A stretch of 64,000 nt of DNA, taken from contig NC_045430.1 of assembly GCF_902635505.1 (NCBI RefSeq), forward strand, positions 277,992,181 to 278,056,180, given 5' to 3'. Origin of the DNA: Sarcophilus harrisii. Taxonomy: Eukaryota; Chordata; Mammalia; Dasyuromorphia; Dasyuridae. This document shows, one piece after another, positions 44,556 to 54,840 of the stretch; position 1 is the first letter of the stretch, and every line of letters begins with the position of its first letter. Position numbers and translations under genes: made by a program. The notes under the pieces were generated by a model. It had not been told where the DNA came from. It searched no databases and was given only the letters and a program-made list of their open reading frames with translations.

Positions 44556-45172
44556 TGTTAGAATCCTAGTGTTACCCCAATGGAATTGATAGAAACAATG
44601 CTTATGTAATTGGTTCATACATTAGAGCTCACACCTGTAAGAGAGTTTACACATTAGTTCACACATTAGAGTTCACAAGTTGGGAGATTTCAGGATTCAG
44701 TATGAGAGTTTACACCTCCCACAATCCCACTCTCTCAGAGGAGGAGTCAATCTTTAGGTTCACACCTTTAAGAGATCATATATAAGAAGCTCTCAGTCTC
44801 AGCGAGGGTCAGTTGAAGATGTTGAGAGCTACAAGTCAGTGAAGATTCAGTTGAAGAGATTGAAAGCCAGAAGTCAGTCAGTTGAGGAGATTGACAAGCT
44901 AGAGACTGCAGTCGGGCAGAACTGGGGATTTGGAAGAGGAGAAGCTGAGACTGGCAGAAGCAGAAGCAAAGGACTAGCAACAAAAGTGCTGGGAAACAAG
45001 GAAAGCTTCCCGGGGTATTTTGGAAGAGACAATAAAAGACTGTACTTTAATCCCTGGCTGCATTTGAGGTGATTATTACTTGGAACTGAAACTAAGGCTG
45101 CCTCCAGAAGCTCCCCAAGAAATCTGCTCCCAGAGGACCATCATATTCTAGGGAGAAAAAAAGAACATTACA
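44556..45172 (+). mobile_element. Solo LTR of an endogenous retrovirus (ERVK-like by 6-bp duplication)
   Basis: A 617-bp unit begins 'tgttagaatcctagtg' and ends 'aagaacattaca', with TATA-like 'atatataag' near 44778 and an AATAAA signal at 45031-45036. The hexamer 'agagac' lies at 44550-44555 and again at 45173-45178, a perfect target-site duplication. No internal retroviral sequence is present, so it is a fossil left by LTR-LTR recombination. It is younger than the L1 it sits in. Confidence 0.9.
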
Positions 45173-46040
45173 AGAGACATTGAGGAAAAACTAAATAAAA
45201 CAAGCAAGCCAATAAATAAATTGAGGACCAGGCTAAATAAATAAATATATAAATGAAAATGAAGAAGATGGGGGGGAGGGGAATCAAGTAGAAAAGAAAA
45301 TATAGCCTTAAAGATGAAAAGAACTCTTTTGAAAATTAGAATTAGTCAAGGGAAAGCCAATGAAGCATTAAGATACCAAGAAATAACATAACAGAATTTA
45401 AAGAATGAAAAAATAAAACAGAATATTAAACAGTCTTAGAAGAAAACAATAGATCTGGAGAACAGATCAAAAAGAGAAAATATAAAAAATAATTGGATTT
45501 CCTGAAAGTTGTGATAAAAAAAATAAGAACCTTGACACAATAATGCAGGAAATAATCTAAGAAAATTGACCTGAAGTGATAGAACATGAGAGGAAAGTTA
45601 AAATAGAAAAAAATCCACCAATGACCACCTCAAAGAGATCCTTTGTGGAAAACACGTAGGAATATTTGTGCTACATTTCAAAAACCCCAGATCAAAGAAA
45701 AACTTTACAAGAAACAAGAAAAAAAAATTTAAATATGCCGTAGTTACAATTAGAAGTGTAGAAGACTTAGCAGCAGCCACAATAAAACACCGAAAATCCT
45801 GGACTCATGTATACTGGCAATCAAAAGAATTAGGCCGGTGGCCAAAAAATATTATATCCAGCAAAATTATACATAATATTGAATGGAAAACATGATCATT
45901 CAATGAATTTGCAGATTTTCAGGACTTTCAACCAAACGAAAATAGAAAATTTAACATTATGAGAGTCAATATCAAAGATCACTTTAAAAGAACTTAACAT
46001 AGGCAAATTGTTTTCTTTACATGTATACCATATATTAAAG

Positions 46041-46103
46041 ATTGACATCAGCAATTGGATAATTGACATCAGCAATTGGATAATTGACATCAGCAATTGG
46101 ACA
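46041..46103. repeat. 21-bp unit repeated three times in tandem
   Basis: 'attgacatcagcaattggat' plus one base, three copies; the third differs by one base. It sits where the L1 passes from ORF1 remnant to the ORF2 end. Confidence 0.95.
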
Positions 46104-46935
46104 ATTATCAAAAGAAGAATAGAAAGGTATATACAACCATTTGGGGAAATGCTTAAATCACTAATAATAGGAGAAACGCAAATCAAAACAATCCCAAAGT
46201 TTCATCTCGTACCCCGAAAATAGGACAAATGACAAAAAATGGCAACAGTCAATGTTGGCAGGGTTGTGGAAAGATAGGAACTTTATTACATTGTGACACT
46301 TTCTAGAAAACAATTTGGATTTATGCAAATGAAATGACTATGTCTATACCCTTTGGACCACATATTCCATTACTGAACTTATACATTAAAGAAGCATCAA
46401 TGGGGTGGGGTTGGGGAGATCCTCCTATACCACAAAATATTTAAAGCAGCACTTCTTGTGAGAGTTAAGAATTGAAAACACAGTATACACACTCATCAGA
46501 TGAAGAACAGCTAAATAGATTGTGGCACATGAATGCAATAGAATATTTTTGCATTATTCAAACAATAAAGAGAAAACATGGAAAGATTGATGTGAATTGA
46601 AGCAAAGTTAAGTAAGCAGAGTCAAGAAAACAACATCTACAGTTACTACAAAATGTAAGTAGAAAGAACAATTACACACCAAAAATTAAAAGTAAAAGTA
46701 ACAAAATTTTAAAATCAAGTAGAAAGTGAAAGAAATTATATCCCCAACCTATGTTTCTGTGGAGGAAGGTAGGCACGCGTTACAAATTGTACACTTTTTT
46801 TTCAATATATGAGTCAATTATACTATCTTTTTTTTTTTCTTTTAAAAAATACAAATAGCTAGAGGTGGTGAAGGGAGTAGGGGTTGTTGAGATAATTATG
46901 GAAATGTAAGAAACAAATAAAAAATCAATAAAAAG

Positions 46936-47577
46936 TTGGCTGTTTTTGTTTTTATTTTTTAGTAGAGTACATTTGGGTCCTCAAAGTTCCATCAGCATAA
47001 TCATGCTTTTTTTCGACACATGTAGTGATTTAAGAACATTGACCAATTGACTGTATTTTGTGACCAAGGTGTCATTTTATTAAAAAAAAAAAAAATGCTC
47101 CAGGAAAATTATGTAGATAAAAGTTGGGAAGGGGAAACTCCTCAGCTTTTATGATGAAAGAAGTTCATGCTTGGGGTCCAGGACAGGATCTTATTTATCA
47201 AACAAAATCTGTGATCCTGGACTAGAGAATCATGACCTATAGCAGCAAAAAAAAAAAAAAGGAAAAACAACTGCTTTCCTTTGAAATATATTAGCATGGT
47301 GGAGAGTGAAATTTAGCTTCTAATCTTTGACAAGGATTGGATTCTCAATAAGCAAGAAGCTTAGAGCTACTAGAGAGATTAAAGTTAAAGGTAGAGACAT
47401 GTTTTGGAAGTGAAGGGATTTATTACCCAGATCTCTTGGGAGGTGGAAAGTAGTACAAGAAAGAGAAGCATCAGAACAAAAGTGAAATAACCAAGATTGA
47501 TTGATGGATGAGATGAGAAGTTTTTATATGGTCAAGTGGGATCAATCAATATATATCTAGTGAATTAAGAGGGCTAG
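46936..47577. other. Unassigned sequence
   Basis: A tracts at 47082-47094 and 47248-47261. No family or exon recognised. Confidence 0.4.
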
Positions 47578-47613
47578 TCTCTCTCTGTGTCTCTGTCTCT
47601 TTCTCTTTCTCTG

Positions 47614-47654
<41 letters not shown>

Positions 47655-47690
47655 CCTTTCCCTCTTTCTTTCTTTCTCTCTCTCATATAT
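47578..47690. repeat. (CT)n microsatellite
   Basis: CT run with TTT, CCC and TG interruptions. Confidence 0.94.
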
Positions 47691-50094
47691 ACATATGTAC
47701 ACATACAATATTCAATACAAGGTTGAAAATTATTTAAGGCTCTGAAAGACAAATTTTTTCATGCCTCATCACTTTTCTTCCCCTGGTTTTTTCCCTGAAA
47801 AAATAGTAAGACATTGTCTTCTAAAAACAAGGTCCCTGATCTGGGGATCAAATGCAGCCTCTAATTACTTGAGCAGATGGCCTTTCCTCTCCTTTCTGCC
47901 CATCATAGTTGACAAGTAGCCTTGTGCTGACACCCAAGACAAACACACCAGGTTTCAAACTAGTGGAAAGTGTGAAAAACTAATTGGCTTAACGGTAAAT
48001 CCAATATGCTACAGGCAGGAGTGGGGGAAGGGGGAGTAGGACTTCATCAAACATAAAGTCGTGGAATGAAAAGGTGTGTCATAAAAACAAAACAAAACAA
48101 AACAGAAAATCTAACCAATCCCAGGACATTTAATTTTTGACAATCACTTTGGCCCACCTTTTGATCCATGGCTATTTCTGGATCAAGGAGAAATGGCATG
48201 CTTAATTACCCCTAATACCTCTATAGGTCCCTGGAGCTTGGAGGGGCCAGTGAAATTAGCCTTTCCTGAGTTTTGTGGAACCTGGCATTGTAGCTCAGTA
48301 GAGTTGAATAACATTATTTAAATGGAAGTTGAACAGAGAAGTAATTACTTTAATACCAAAATAACTTCGGCTGATCCATCACTTTCTTGAAGGACAATGA
48401 CATTTATAGATTTTTATCCCTAATTAAAAAAAAAAAAAGAAAAAGAAAAGAAAAGAAAAGAAAAGAAAAGAAAGGAAAATGGAACCCTCGCTGCCAGCAG
48501 CAGGACTGGCAGAGTGTCACTCTGATTTAGGGTGATGGAGAAACCAGATGTGGGATAATGCCCCCTCTCCACTGCTGCTCAATGATTTCCATCTTCATTT
48601 GGCTTTATTCTAGCAAGTGGACATAAAGCAGTTAGATAGTAAAATGTCTAAAACAGAAAAAGGAAAATCTGCTTCAAGTCTTGCCTTTATCCATCTATCT
48701 GTCTATGTCAGTCTGTCTATTTATTTGGTTAGTTATTTTAAGAGTACATTGATTAGTTTGTGGCATCGGAAGGTTGGGAGTTGGGAGAATCATTTTGCTG
48801 GTTCAGCTATCTATAAACATGGCGGTGCTCCAGTGTCTGTCCAATCCAGCCTTGCTCTCACTATCTGTGATTGAGAACAAATTATACCACCTATCTAGGT
48901 CTCAGATTTCTTACTTGTAAATTGATTTTCTTAAATGAGATTATTTTTAAATTCATTTCTGCCTCAAAAAGTAAAATCCTCTTTATTAAAAAAAATAAAG
49001 GAAATAGAATTGTCACTTATGAAGTAAGACTCTTAGGGGTCTGGGGACATTGACCTAGTTTCCAAATGTGGCCTGGAAAAATTTAGCAATGTGTTCTGGA
49101 GATGGAAAGAACTTCTTCCCTTGACTTGGGACAAAAGCTTCTTTCCTCATTTTCTGATTACCACCAATCCCTGAAGGGCCTACTCTTGGGGAAAAAAAAA
49201 AAAAAAAAAAAAAAGAAAAACCAAGGCATTAGAGGATTTCCATGGGGCCATATTCTCTTTCCACCCCACTTTTGCTAGCATGTGGCCTTGGGCAAAGCCA
49301 GATGCTGGAGGAGAAAACAATTGTTCCCACCCGTATAAAAGAACACTGGACATGTCTCCATGGATGTCTGCCATTCTCTGTGGGTGGGAGAATGAATCCC
49401 ACTTCGTGCTCAAGGCAGTGAGTCAGTACTTTTCATCCAAGGATCACTGAAATAGCAGAACTTGCCAAAACATTTTAATGAAGCCATTATTTAAAAAAAA
49501 AAAAATAACTATTTAAAGCTCTTATTTAATCTGATTATATGAAAATTTGGTCCTAGTTCTTGTAACACTGGGACCCATCATTAGGATTAATTGAAATATG
49601 CAATATTTGAAGTTTCCATGTTTGCAAAAGAAATCATTCAAACAACTGCCTTCCTTAGACGATTTCTTTATGGAAACCAGAAAGCTCTATGGCTAGGTAA
49701 TGTTGACATGCATGCTTTCTGACCTAGCAATCCACTTGATAATGTCTAAGAAATGACAGATTTTATAATCAAATCCCTTTGTCATTTTCTCCAAATCATC
49801 AAATCTCTAAATTCATTAAACCCTCACCTAGTTTCTAATATGTTCTGCATATCATGAATTAAGTACATATGCACATATGTTACTGACTACATATACCACT
49901 GACTACAGAGTACATGATACTGAACAATTTTTCTGCTCCCAAATGCAAATACTCTATTCCCCTGTAATTGAGGGATTTAGTTGTTCTTTAGATTGTTTCT
50001 GATCACCAATGACTAATAATAGATATGATTAGATTGAAAGATAACTGTTGTTTTCCCTTAATTTTTAAAGATTTCCAATGGCATTAAGGGACAT
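47691..50094. other. Unassigned 2.4 kb stretch with short simple repeats
   Basis: (AAAAG)n at 48427-48478, TCTA/TCTG patch at 48692-48722, A tract at 49191-49214, A tract at 49493-49505. A faint MIR-like piece ('gtctcagatttcttacttgt') lies near 48860-48930. No exon recognised. Confidence 0.45.
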
Positions 50095-50228
50095 TAAAAA
50101 AATAAATAAATGTATTTTGTTTTTCCAAATACACACAAAGATAGTTTTCAACTTGTGTTCCGAATTTTTCTCCCCCCTCCCCAAGACAGCAAGCAATCCA
50201 GTATAGGTCAAACATGTGCAATTCTCCT
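50095..50228 (-). mobile_element. L1 LINE 3' fragment
   Basis: 'caaatacacacaaagatagt', 'gtgttccgaatttttctccc' and 'gcaagcaatccagtataggt' follow the reverse-strand L1 3' UTR, also seen at 59080-59200. Confidence 0.65.
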
Positions 50229-50312
50229 AAACAAGTAAGTTATTTATAAGGAGGAGAAGTGGCATTGAGAAGCATAGTAGAATTAGGGGAAATACCATGT
50301 GGCATGGGGGAA
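50229..50312 (-). mobile_element. Partial copy of the LTR-like unit at 50630-51217
   Basis: 'agttatttataaggaggaga', 'gagaagcatagtagaattag' and 'aaataccatgtggcatgggg' align with 50776-50855 at roughly 85% by eye. It runs into the GGAA microsatellite. Confidence 0.6.
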
Positions 50313-50433
50313 AGGAAAGGAGGAAGGAAGGAAGGAAAGAAGGAAGGAAAGAAGGAAAGAAGGAAGGAAGGAAGGAAGGAAGGAAGGAAGGAAGGAAGGA
50401 AGGAAGGAAGGAAGGAAGGAAGGAAGGAAGGAA
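50313..50433. repeat. (GGAA)n microsatellite
   Basis: About 28 GGAA units with a few AAAG interruptions. It begins in a purine run that also exists, unexpanded, in the related unit at 50845-50860 ('gggagaaggaaaaggg'). Confidence 0.96.
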
Positions 50434-50493
50434 TCTTCCTTCCAACTGACCAATTGCAATTTCTTGACCAGCTTTACTCACAGAGTGATGGGC

Positions 50494-50560
50494 AAAGTCA
50501 CTTCACTTTCTCCTTCAGAGTCATCTGGGTCCAGTGGCCAGTTATAGATCAAGATGAGTT
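50494..50560 (-). mobile_element. Inverted copy of the unusual SINE 3' domain
   Basis: 'cagagtcatctgggtccagt' and 'ggccagttatagatcaagat' are the reverse complement of 51626-51691 ('cactggacccagatggctct'). Confidence 0.65.
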
Positions 50561-50629
50561 ATTGATATGGTTGAGAACCAACATGGTGTGGGTAATGTAG
50601 ACGTGGGTAAAGATTAACAATGGCCATTC

Positions 50630-51217
50630 TCTTTGGCAAAGGTAGATTTGTTTAGGATAAGAGGTTTTGGACAAAATGAAAGTTTACAATAGATGCTGGG
50701 AATAGCAATTATGAAATACAGTCAGAAAGAACAGGATGGAGTTTTCCTGAGAGGGAATTAGCACCCTGAAAGAATTAGTTACTTATAAGGACAAGTGGGG
50801 TTGAGAAGCATAGTGGAGTTAGGAGAAATACCATGTGACATGGGAGAAGGAAAAGGGCAAAGATACCACAAGGGAGTGTACCAGGGTAGACTGACCCAAA
50901 GGAAGGTAGCAGACATGGGAAGGCCCATAATTTTTATAGGGAAAATTTAACCTCAGGTTATGACTTGAATTTCTTAAAGGGCTTGACAAGGTGAGACTAC
51001 TCAAGACTACCCTATAGAGGGTGTGTCCCAAAGGTTTGACATAACTTGGAATTGAGAATTACAACCTCCCCAGAGGGTGGGGCCATGGAGCTAAACCGAT
51101 CTTTATCAGTGCCTTCTCCTTGCTTGCCTCAGGGATAAATTCTTTAGTTTCTGTCTGTCCAAAACACCATTCAGGACCTCATCAGTATCTTATCATTACC
51201 AGCATATATTCTTAACA
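50630..51217 (-). mobile_element. Candidate LTR-like fossil
   Basis: On the minus strand it would start 'tgttaagaatatatgctggt' at 51217, with TATA-like 'ctataaaaat' near 50934-50943. The left end is not defined and I see no target-site duplication. Part of it is repeated at 50229-50312. It resembles marsupial LTR families from memory only. Confidence 0.4.
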
Positions 51218-51258
51218 GCTTTTTTTTTTTCTTTTTCTTTTTCTTTTTTTTTTTTTTT
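51218..51258. repeat. T-rich (CTTTTT)n tract
   Basis: T runs broken by single C at regular spacing. Confidence 0.92.
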
Positions 51259-51259
51259 G

Positions 51260-51784
51260 TATCTCTGAACCTTTCCAAGATATTTTGGGATTTACTGGCT
51301 AGATGGTTTAAGAACCGTGCCTTAAACCAAATTAATCTGATTCTCATTGATTGACCACCAATGGGTAAGCTTTATTTGGTCACTATTTGTGTCCTGATTG
51401 ACTTGGATTGAATATAAATAGCAGTCATTTCTGTTTTCACCAGAAAGCGGGAGGGTCTTCCCTTCCCAGATTCATTCACTTATTTATTTAGAGGAGATTC
51501 TTCACCTCAATTGCTATCTAGCCTTAATCACCAAATGGGTGTGCCTCAGTCCAATTGAGGCTTGTTAAATCTTAGCTTAAAAAGGCCAAGATCTTTCATT
51601 GCATCCAGGGCCATCACTGAAGTCTTCCTGATCTATAATTGACCACTGGACCCAGATGGCTCTGGAGGTAAAAGTGAGGCAGGTGACCTTGCACATCCCT
51701 CACTTCAATCCAGTTCATTTGCTTGTCAAGATATCACCTCCCTGGTGTCCTGGTCCTCTTCTTGAACAAAGGACAAACAACAAC
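51260..51784 (+). mobile_element. Unnamed ~525-bp interspersed repeat
   Basis: The 3' part, 'gcatccagggccatcactga', 'accactggacccagatggct' and 'tcctcttcttgaacaaagga' ending in 'caaacaacaac', is shared with 4727-4926 and inverted at 50494-50560. The upstream part ('gaatataaatagcagtcatt', 'gtgtgcctcagtccaattga') looks like one unit with it. The CAA-rich end suggests retroposition. Family unknown to me. Confidence 0.5.
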
Positions 51785-51830
51785 ACACACATAGAACAGT
51801 CAGACAAATATACAAACAGATAGAGAGATA

Positions 51831-52190
51831 TGGAGCTGCTAGGTGGTGAAGTGCACAGAGTGCAAGACTTGAAGTCAGGAAGACTTGAGTTTGAATCCCA
51901 CATTGACCAATAATTAGCTTTGTAACCCTATATCAGTTTGTAATTCTCAGTTTGTTTCCTCATCTGTAAAATGGAGATAATAATGGCATTTACTTTATTG
52001 GGTTGTTCATTTATTTATTTATTTATTTTGCTGAGGCAATTGAGGTTAAACAACTTGCTCAGGTTCACACAGCCAGGAAATGTTAAGTGTTTGAGGCCAG
52101 ATTTGAACTCAGGTTCTCCTGACTTCAGGGCTGGTGTTCTATCCACCACACCAACTAGCTGCCCCTACTTCACTGAGTTATTGAAAGGAA
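51831..52190 (+). mobile_element. MIR/THER SINE interrupted by a younger SINE
   Basis: Head and core: 'gagctgctaggtggtgaagt', 'cttgagtttgaatcccacat', 'aaatggagataataatggca'. The MIR 3' part continues after the insert as 'actgagttattgaaaggaat'. Confidence 0.82.
52008..52165 (-). mobile_element. WSINE1-like SINE nested in a THER SINE, with 17-bp target-site duplication
   Basis: 'tttgctgaggcaattgaggt', 'ggttctcctgacttcagggc' and 'ccaactagctgcccc' on the reverse strand. The flanks 'tactttattgggttgtt' (51991-52007) and 'tacttcactgagttatt' (52166-52182) match at 13 of 17 positions. Both are MIR sequence, as expected of a target-site duplication. Confidence 0.9.
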
Positions 52191-52199
52191 TCAAACAAC

Positions 52200-52256
52200 A
52201 TTATAATATAATATAATATAATATAATATAATATAATATAATATAATATAATATAA
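52200..52256. repeat. (ATAAT)n pentanucleotide microsatellite
   Basis: About eleven ATAAT units, followed by a short TA/TG patch to about 52280. Confidence 0.96.
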
Positions 52257-52280
52257 ATGTGTATATATACACATGTGTAT

Positions 52281-52794
52281 AGGAATACAAACATAAGACC
52301 ACCTAAAATGACATAAGGATTTTTTTAAATTTGCATACAAACAGTAATGTTTGCCTTTATAAAAAGAAAACTTTATATTTATGCATTCAATCCCATTTGT
52401 CCATTTTAATTTCACTTAACAATTACTTCTCATCTTCCAATGAGCTAAGAATTTTTTTTTTTTTTTACAGTTTTAAGTACAATAAAAATAAAACATTAGC
52501 ACTGTCTCTATACTCTTTCTATTACTGTCTCTCTCTGTGTGTCTCTGTATCCGTGTCTCTATTTCTCTTTCTCTTTCTCTTGAAATCTTTCAAAGGTCAC
52601 AATTATTATTTTCATGATACTATTTATCCATCTCATCCTCTGCTATAATCTTTTCCATTTGCCTTGAGTCTCTCAACAGCAGGGTCTTTTCTGATGAGGC
52701 TTGTCTTTTCATAATGTAGCCAAAGTATTTAACTATGAAATATGGAATTCAAAGTCACCAAACCTTAGATAGAAAGTCATGCGCCATAACTCAA
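52281..52794. other. Unassigned AT-rich sequence
   Basis: T tract at 52450-52467 and TC-rich patch at 52520-52580. Nothing else recognised. Confidence 0.4.
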
Positions 52795-52799
52795 CAATG

Positions 52800-52980
52800 G
52801 CAATTAGGTACCCACTGTTTTCCAGACATGAAGTTATGCAACAAGGAAATAAAAATAAAAATAAAACAATCTCCATAGCCATCCTTAAGGATGGGGACTA
52901 TAGCTTTTGTTTCTGTGTCTCTAATGTCTAGATTAGGATGTAGATGGTCAATTAAATACAGCTGAATAGAATAGAATAGA
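52800..52980. mobile_element. L2 3' pieces in both orientations
   Basis: 52800-52885 ('ttaggtacccactgttttcc') resembles the antisense L2 end. 52885-52970 ('gatggggactatagcttttg', 'tgtctctaatgtctagatta') resembles the sense L2 end. A short (AATAG)n follows at 52964-52981. Confidence 0.45.
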
Positions 52981-53200
52981 ATTTAGAAAAAGAACACCAG
53001 CAAGGAAGGTTGAAGAGAAGAAAAGAAACAGAAATCAATGTCTTTTGGTTGTTGGGCCATTAACCTACTAATGAACTGAAAGTGCCTCAGAAATAAGAAT
53101 TTTGGGAAAGGGAGTTTGAGTTGGGAAAAGAATCTCTGATAGAATAGAGATTCTGAATGAGGGTCCCAAATGCTCACCTGCAGTTATAGAACAGAGATGT

Positions 53201-53671
53201 TGTTGTGCCACAGTTCCCTTTTTAATGTCCTGACCCAGTTTCTCTAATTGTCCTATTTAGTTACTCTGCCTCAGGTTATAACCTTTCCCTTTTAATGTTT
53301 GATGAGATAAAGGTTTTATATTTTTAGGCTATAATCATTTCTTCTTAATGTTTGATAGGATAAAGGTCTATCCATTTTCGATATCAATAGAATATCAGTA
53401 ACCTCTCCACTACCTCCCTCCATTATGTCATCCTAGGTGCCTCTCCCCATTAGGTTATCCCCATCCAAGTACCTTCCCCATGATTCATTGTTTTTGTTAT
53501 CCTATAAAAGTGTCTTGCTGTCTGATATTCAGGGCTGGATTCTTTGAGACTATAGTCTCATTTCAGCCTTGGGACCAAACATGGATCATTTGGTCCCAGT
53601 AAATCTCTCCATTTAATAAATTATTAAATCGTTCTCTAATCTCTGTCTTGCTCAGTTTCTCTGGCATTACA
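53201..53671 (+). mobile_element. Solo LTR of an endogenous retrovirus (4-bp duplication)
   Basis: A 471-bp unit begins 'tgttgtgccacagttccc' and ends 'tctctggcattaca', with TATA box 'tataaaa' at 53503-53509 and AATAAA at 53615-53620. The tetramer 'atgt' lies at 53197-53200 and 53672-53675. A 4-bp duplication favours a gamma/ERV1-type integrase. No internal region remains, so it is a fossil. Confidence 0.85.
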
Positions 53672-53722
53672 ATGTCAATCTTACCAATAAAAGCAAGATG
53701 GGTAATCATAAAATGTAAAGGA

Positions 53723-53886
53723 CTTTTTTGTTTGTTTGTTTCTGTTTTTGGATGAGGCAGTTAGGCTTAAGTGTCTTGCCCAGGGTCAGTCACAGAGCTG
53801 GGAAGTGTTAAGTATCTGAGGTCATATCTGAACTCAGGTCCTCCTGATTTCAGGGCTGGTCCTCTATCCATTATTGGTTGCCATCT
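53723..53886 (-). mobile_element. WSINE1-like SINE
   Basis: T/G-rich tail, then 'ggatgaggcagttaggctta', 'agtgtcttgcccagggtcag' and 'aggtcctcctgatttcaggg', with a decayed head 'ttggttgccatctcag'. Confidence 0.8.
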
Positions 53887-54029
53887 CAGGGAAGGAAAAA
53901 GAGGAGGAAGAGAATTTAAAATTCAAAATTTTTAAAAAAAGAATGTTAAATTTGTTTTTACATGTACTTGGAGAAAATAGAAAATAAATTGGTCTTAATT
54001 AACATTTCTGTGAATAGAATTCAAAATTA

Positions 54030-54840
54030 GTGGGAAAATAGTTCCAGTCCTCTAGAAGCTCATATTATAAAGACAGGATACCAAAAGTGATTTTTCACAG
54101 ATAAGTAAATTTATAGACCATATAGCATATCAAGAGTCAGTGCCAGGGTAATTAGGGAGCTAGATGAGTTGAATGACTCTCAAGAAATCTTTCACTAAGG
54201 AAACAACATCTAAGCTAAAATTTGAAGAGAGAGGTTCTAAAAGGCTGAAATAGAGAGAGTGTTTGCAGAGGGGGGAGTGGGAGAGACACCAAGTACAAAG
54301 CAAGAGTGACAAGATGTCATTCAGGGGAACACCAAGAGGCCAATTTGGCTAGAACAGAACATGTGATAGAGAATAACTTCTGAGAGTCTGGAAAGATAGA
54401 TTTGAGCCAAGTCTTTAAGTAACAGACAATTCATTCATATTCTATTGTTAAGACAATAGGAAGTCAATAAAGCTTCTTTGGGAAGGGAGTTACAGGATCA
54501 GAACTTTGCTTTAGGACAGTGATATTGGCAGCTGGGTAAGAAGATGGTTTAGTGGGGGAAACTGGGAGCAGGAAGACCAATTAAGAGACTTGTTACAATA
54601 GTCCACATGAGAGTTTAAGTACCTGAATTAGGGAAACTGGCAGTTTCAGTGGAAAGGAAAAAGATGTTGGAGACATTTTGGAGGTGGAATTGCTAAGACT
54701 TGGCAAGTAATTGCGTATGGCGGTGGATGGAGAGGCAAAGGTTGGGGATGACTCCAAGCCAGCATACCTGGGTGACTGGGAGGGAGGTAACAGAGAGGTC
54801 TTAAACATGTCCAGAGAAAGATGATTAATCTGGTTTAAGA
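54030..54840 (-). mobile_element. Long antisense L2 LINE remnant
   Basis: 'gagagtgtttgcagaggggg', 'accaagaggccaatttggct', 'agacaataggaagtcaataa', 'gttacaatagtccacatgag' and 'gggatgactccaagccagca' follow the antisense L2 3' UTR and reverse-transcriptase downstream region for ~800 bp. No intact frame. Confidence 0.75.

Larger units (their letters stand above)
43764..46935 (+). mobile_element. Old L1 LINE: 5' UTR, ORF1 remnant, ORF2 end and 3' UTR
   Basis: 5' UTR from 'tctgggaagattgtagaata'. The ORF1 region (about 45179-45960) is decayed but keeps order. Translation of 45668-45895 ends NIISSKIIHNIEWKT, comparable to the ISYPAKL part of L1 ORF1. Most of ORF2 is missing: after a tandem repeat (46041-46103) the sequence resumes at the ORF2 C-terminal region ('gcaacagtcaatgttggcag', 'ctaaatagattgtggcacat') and 3' UTR. 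A solo LTR (44556-45172) is inserted. The element is not intact. Confidence 0.8.

Noticed and set aside
45668-45895. 75-codon frame considered as a host gene
   Set aside because: Position and end sequence fit a decayed L1 ORF1.
50227-50600. Gly-Arg-Lys-Glu and Phe-Leu-Pro-Ser periodic peptides
   Set aside because: Translations of the GGAA array in different frames.
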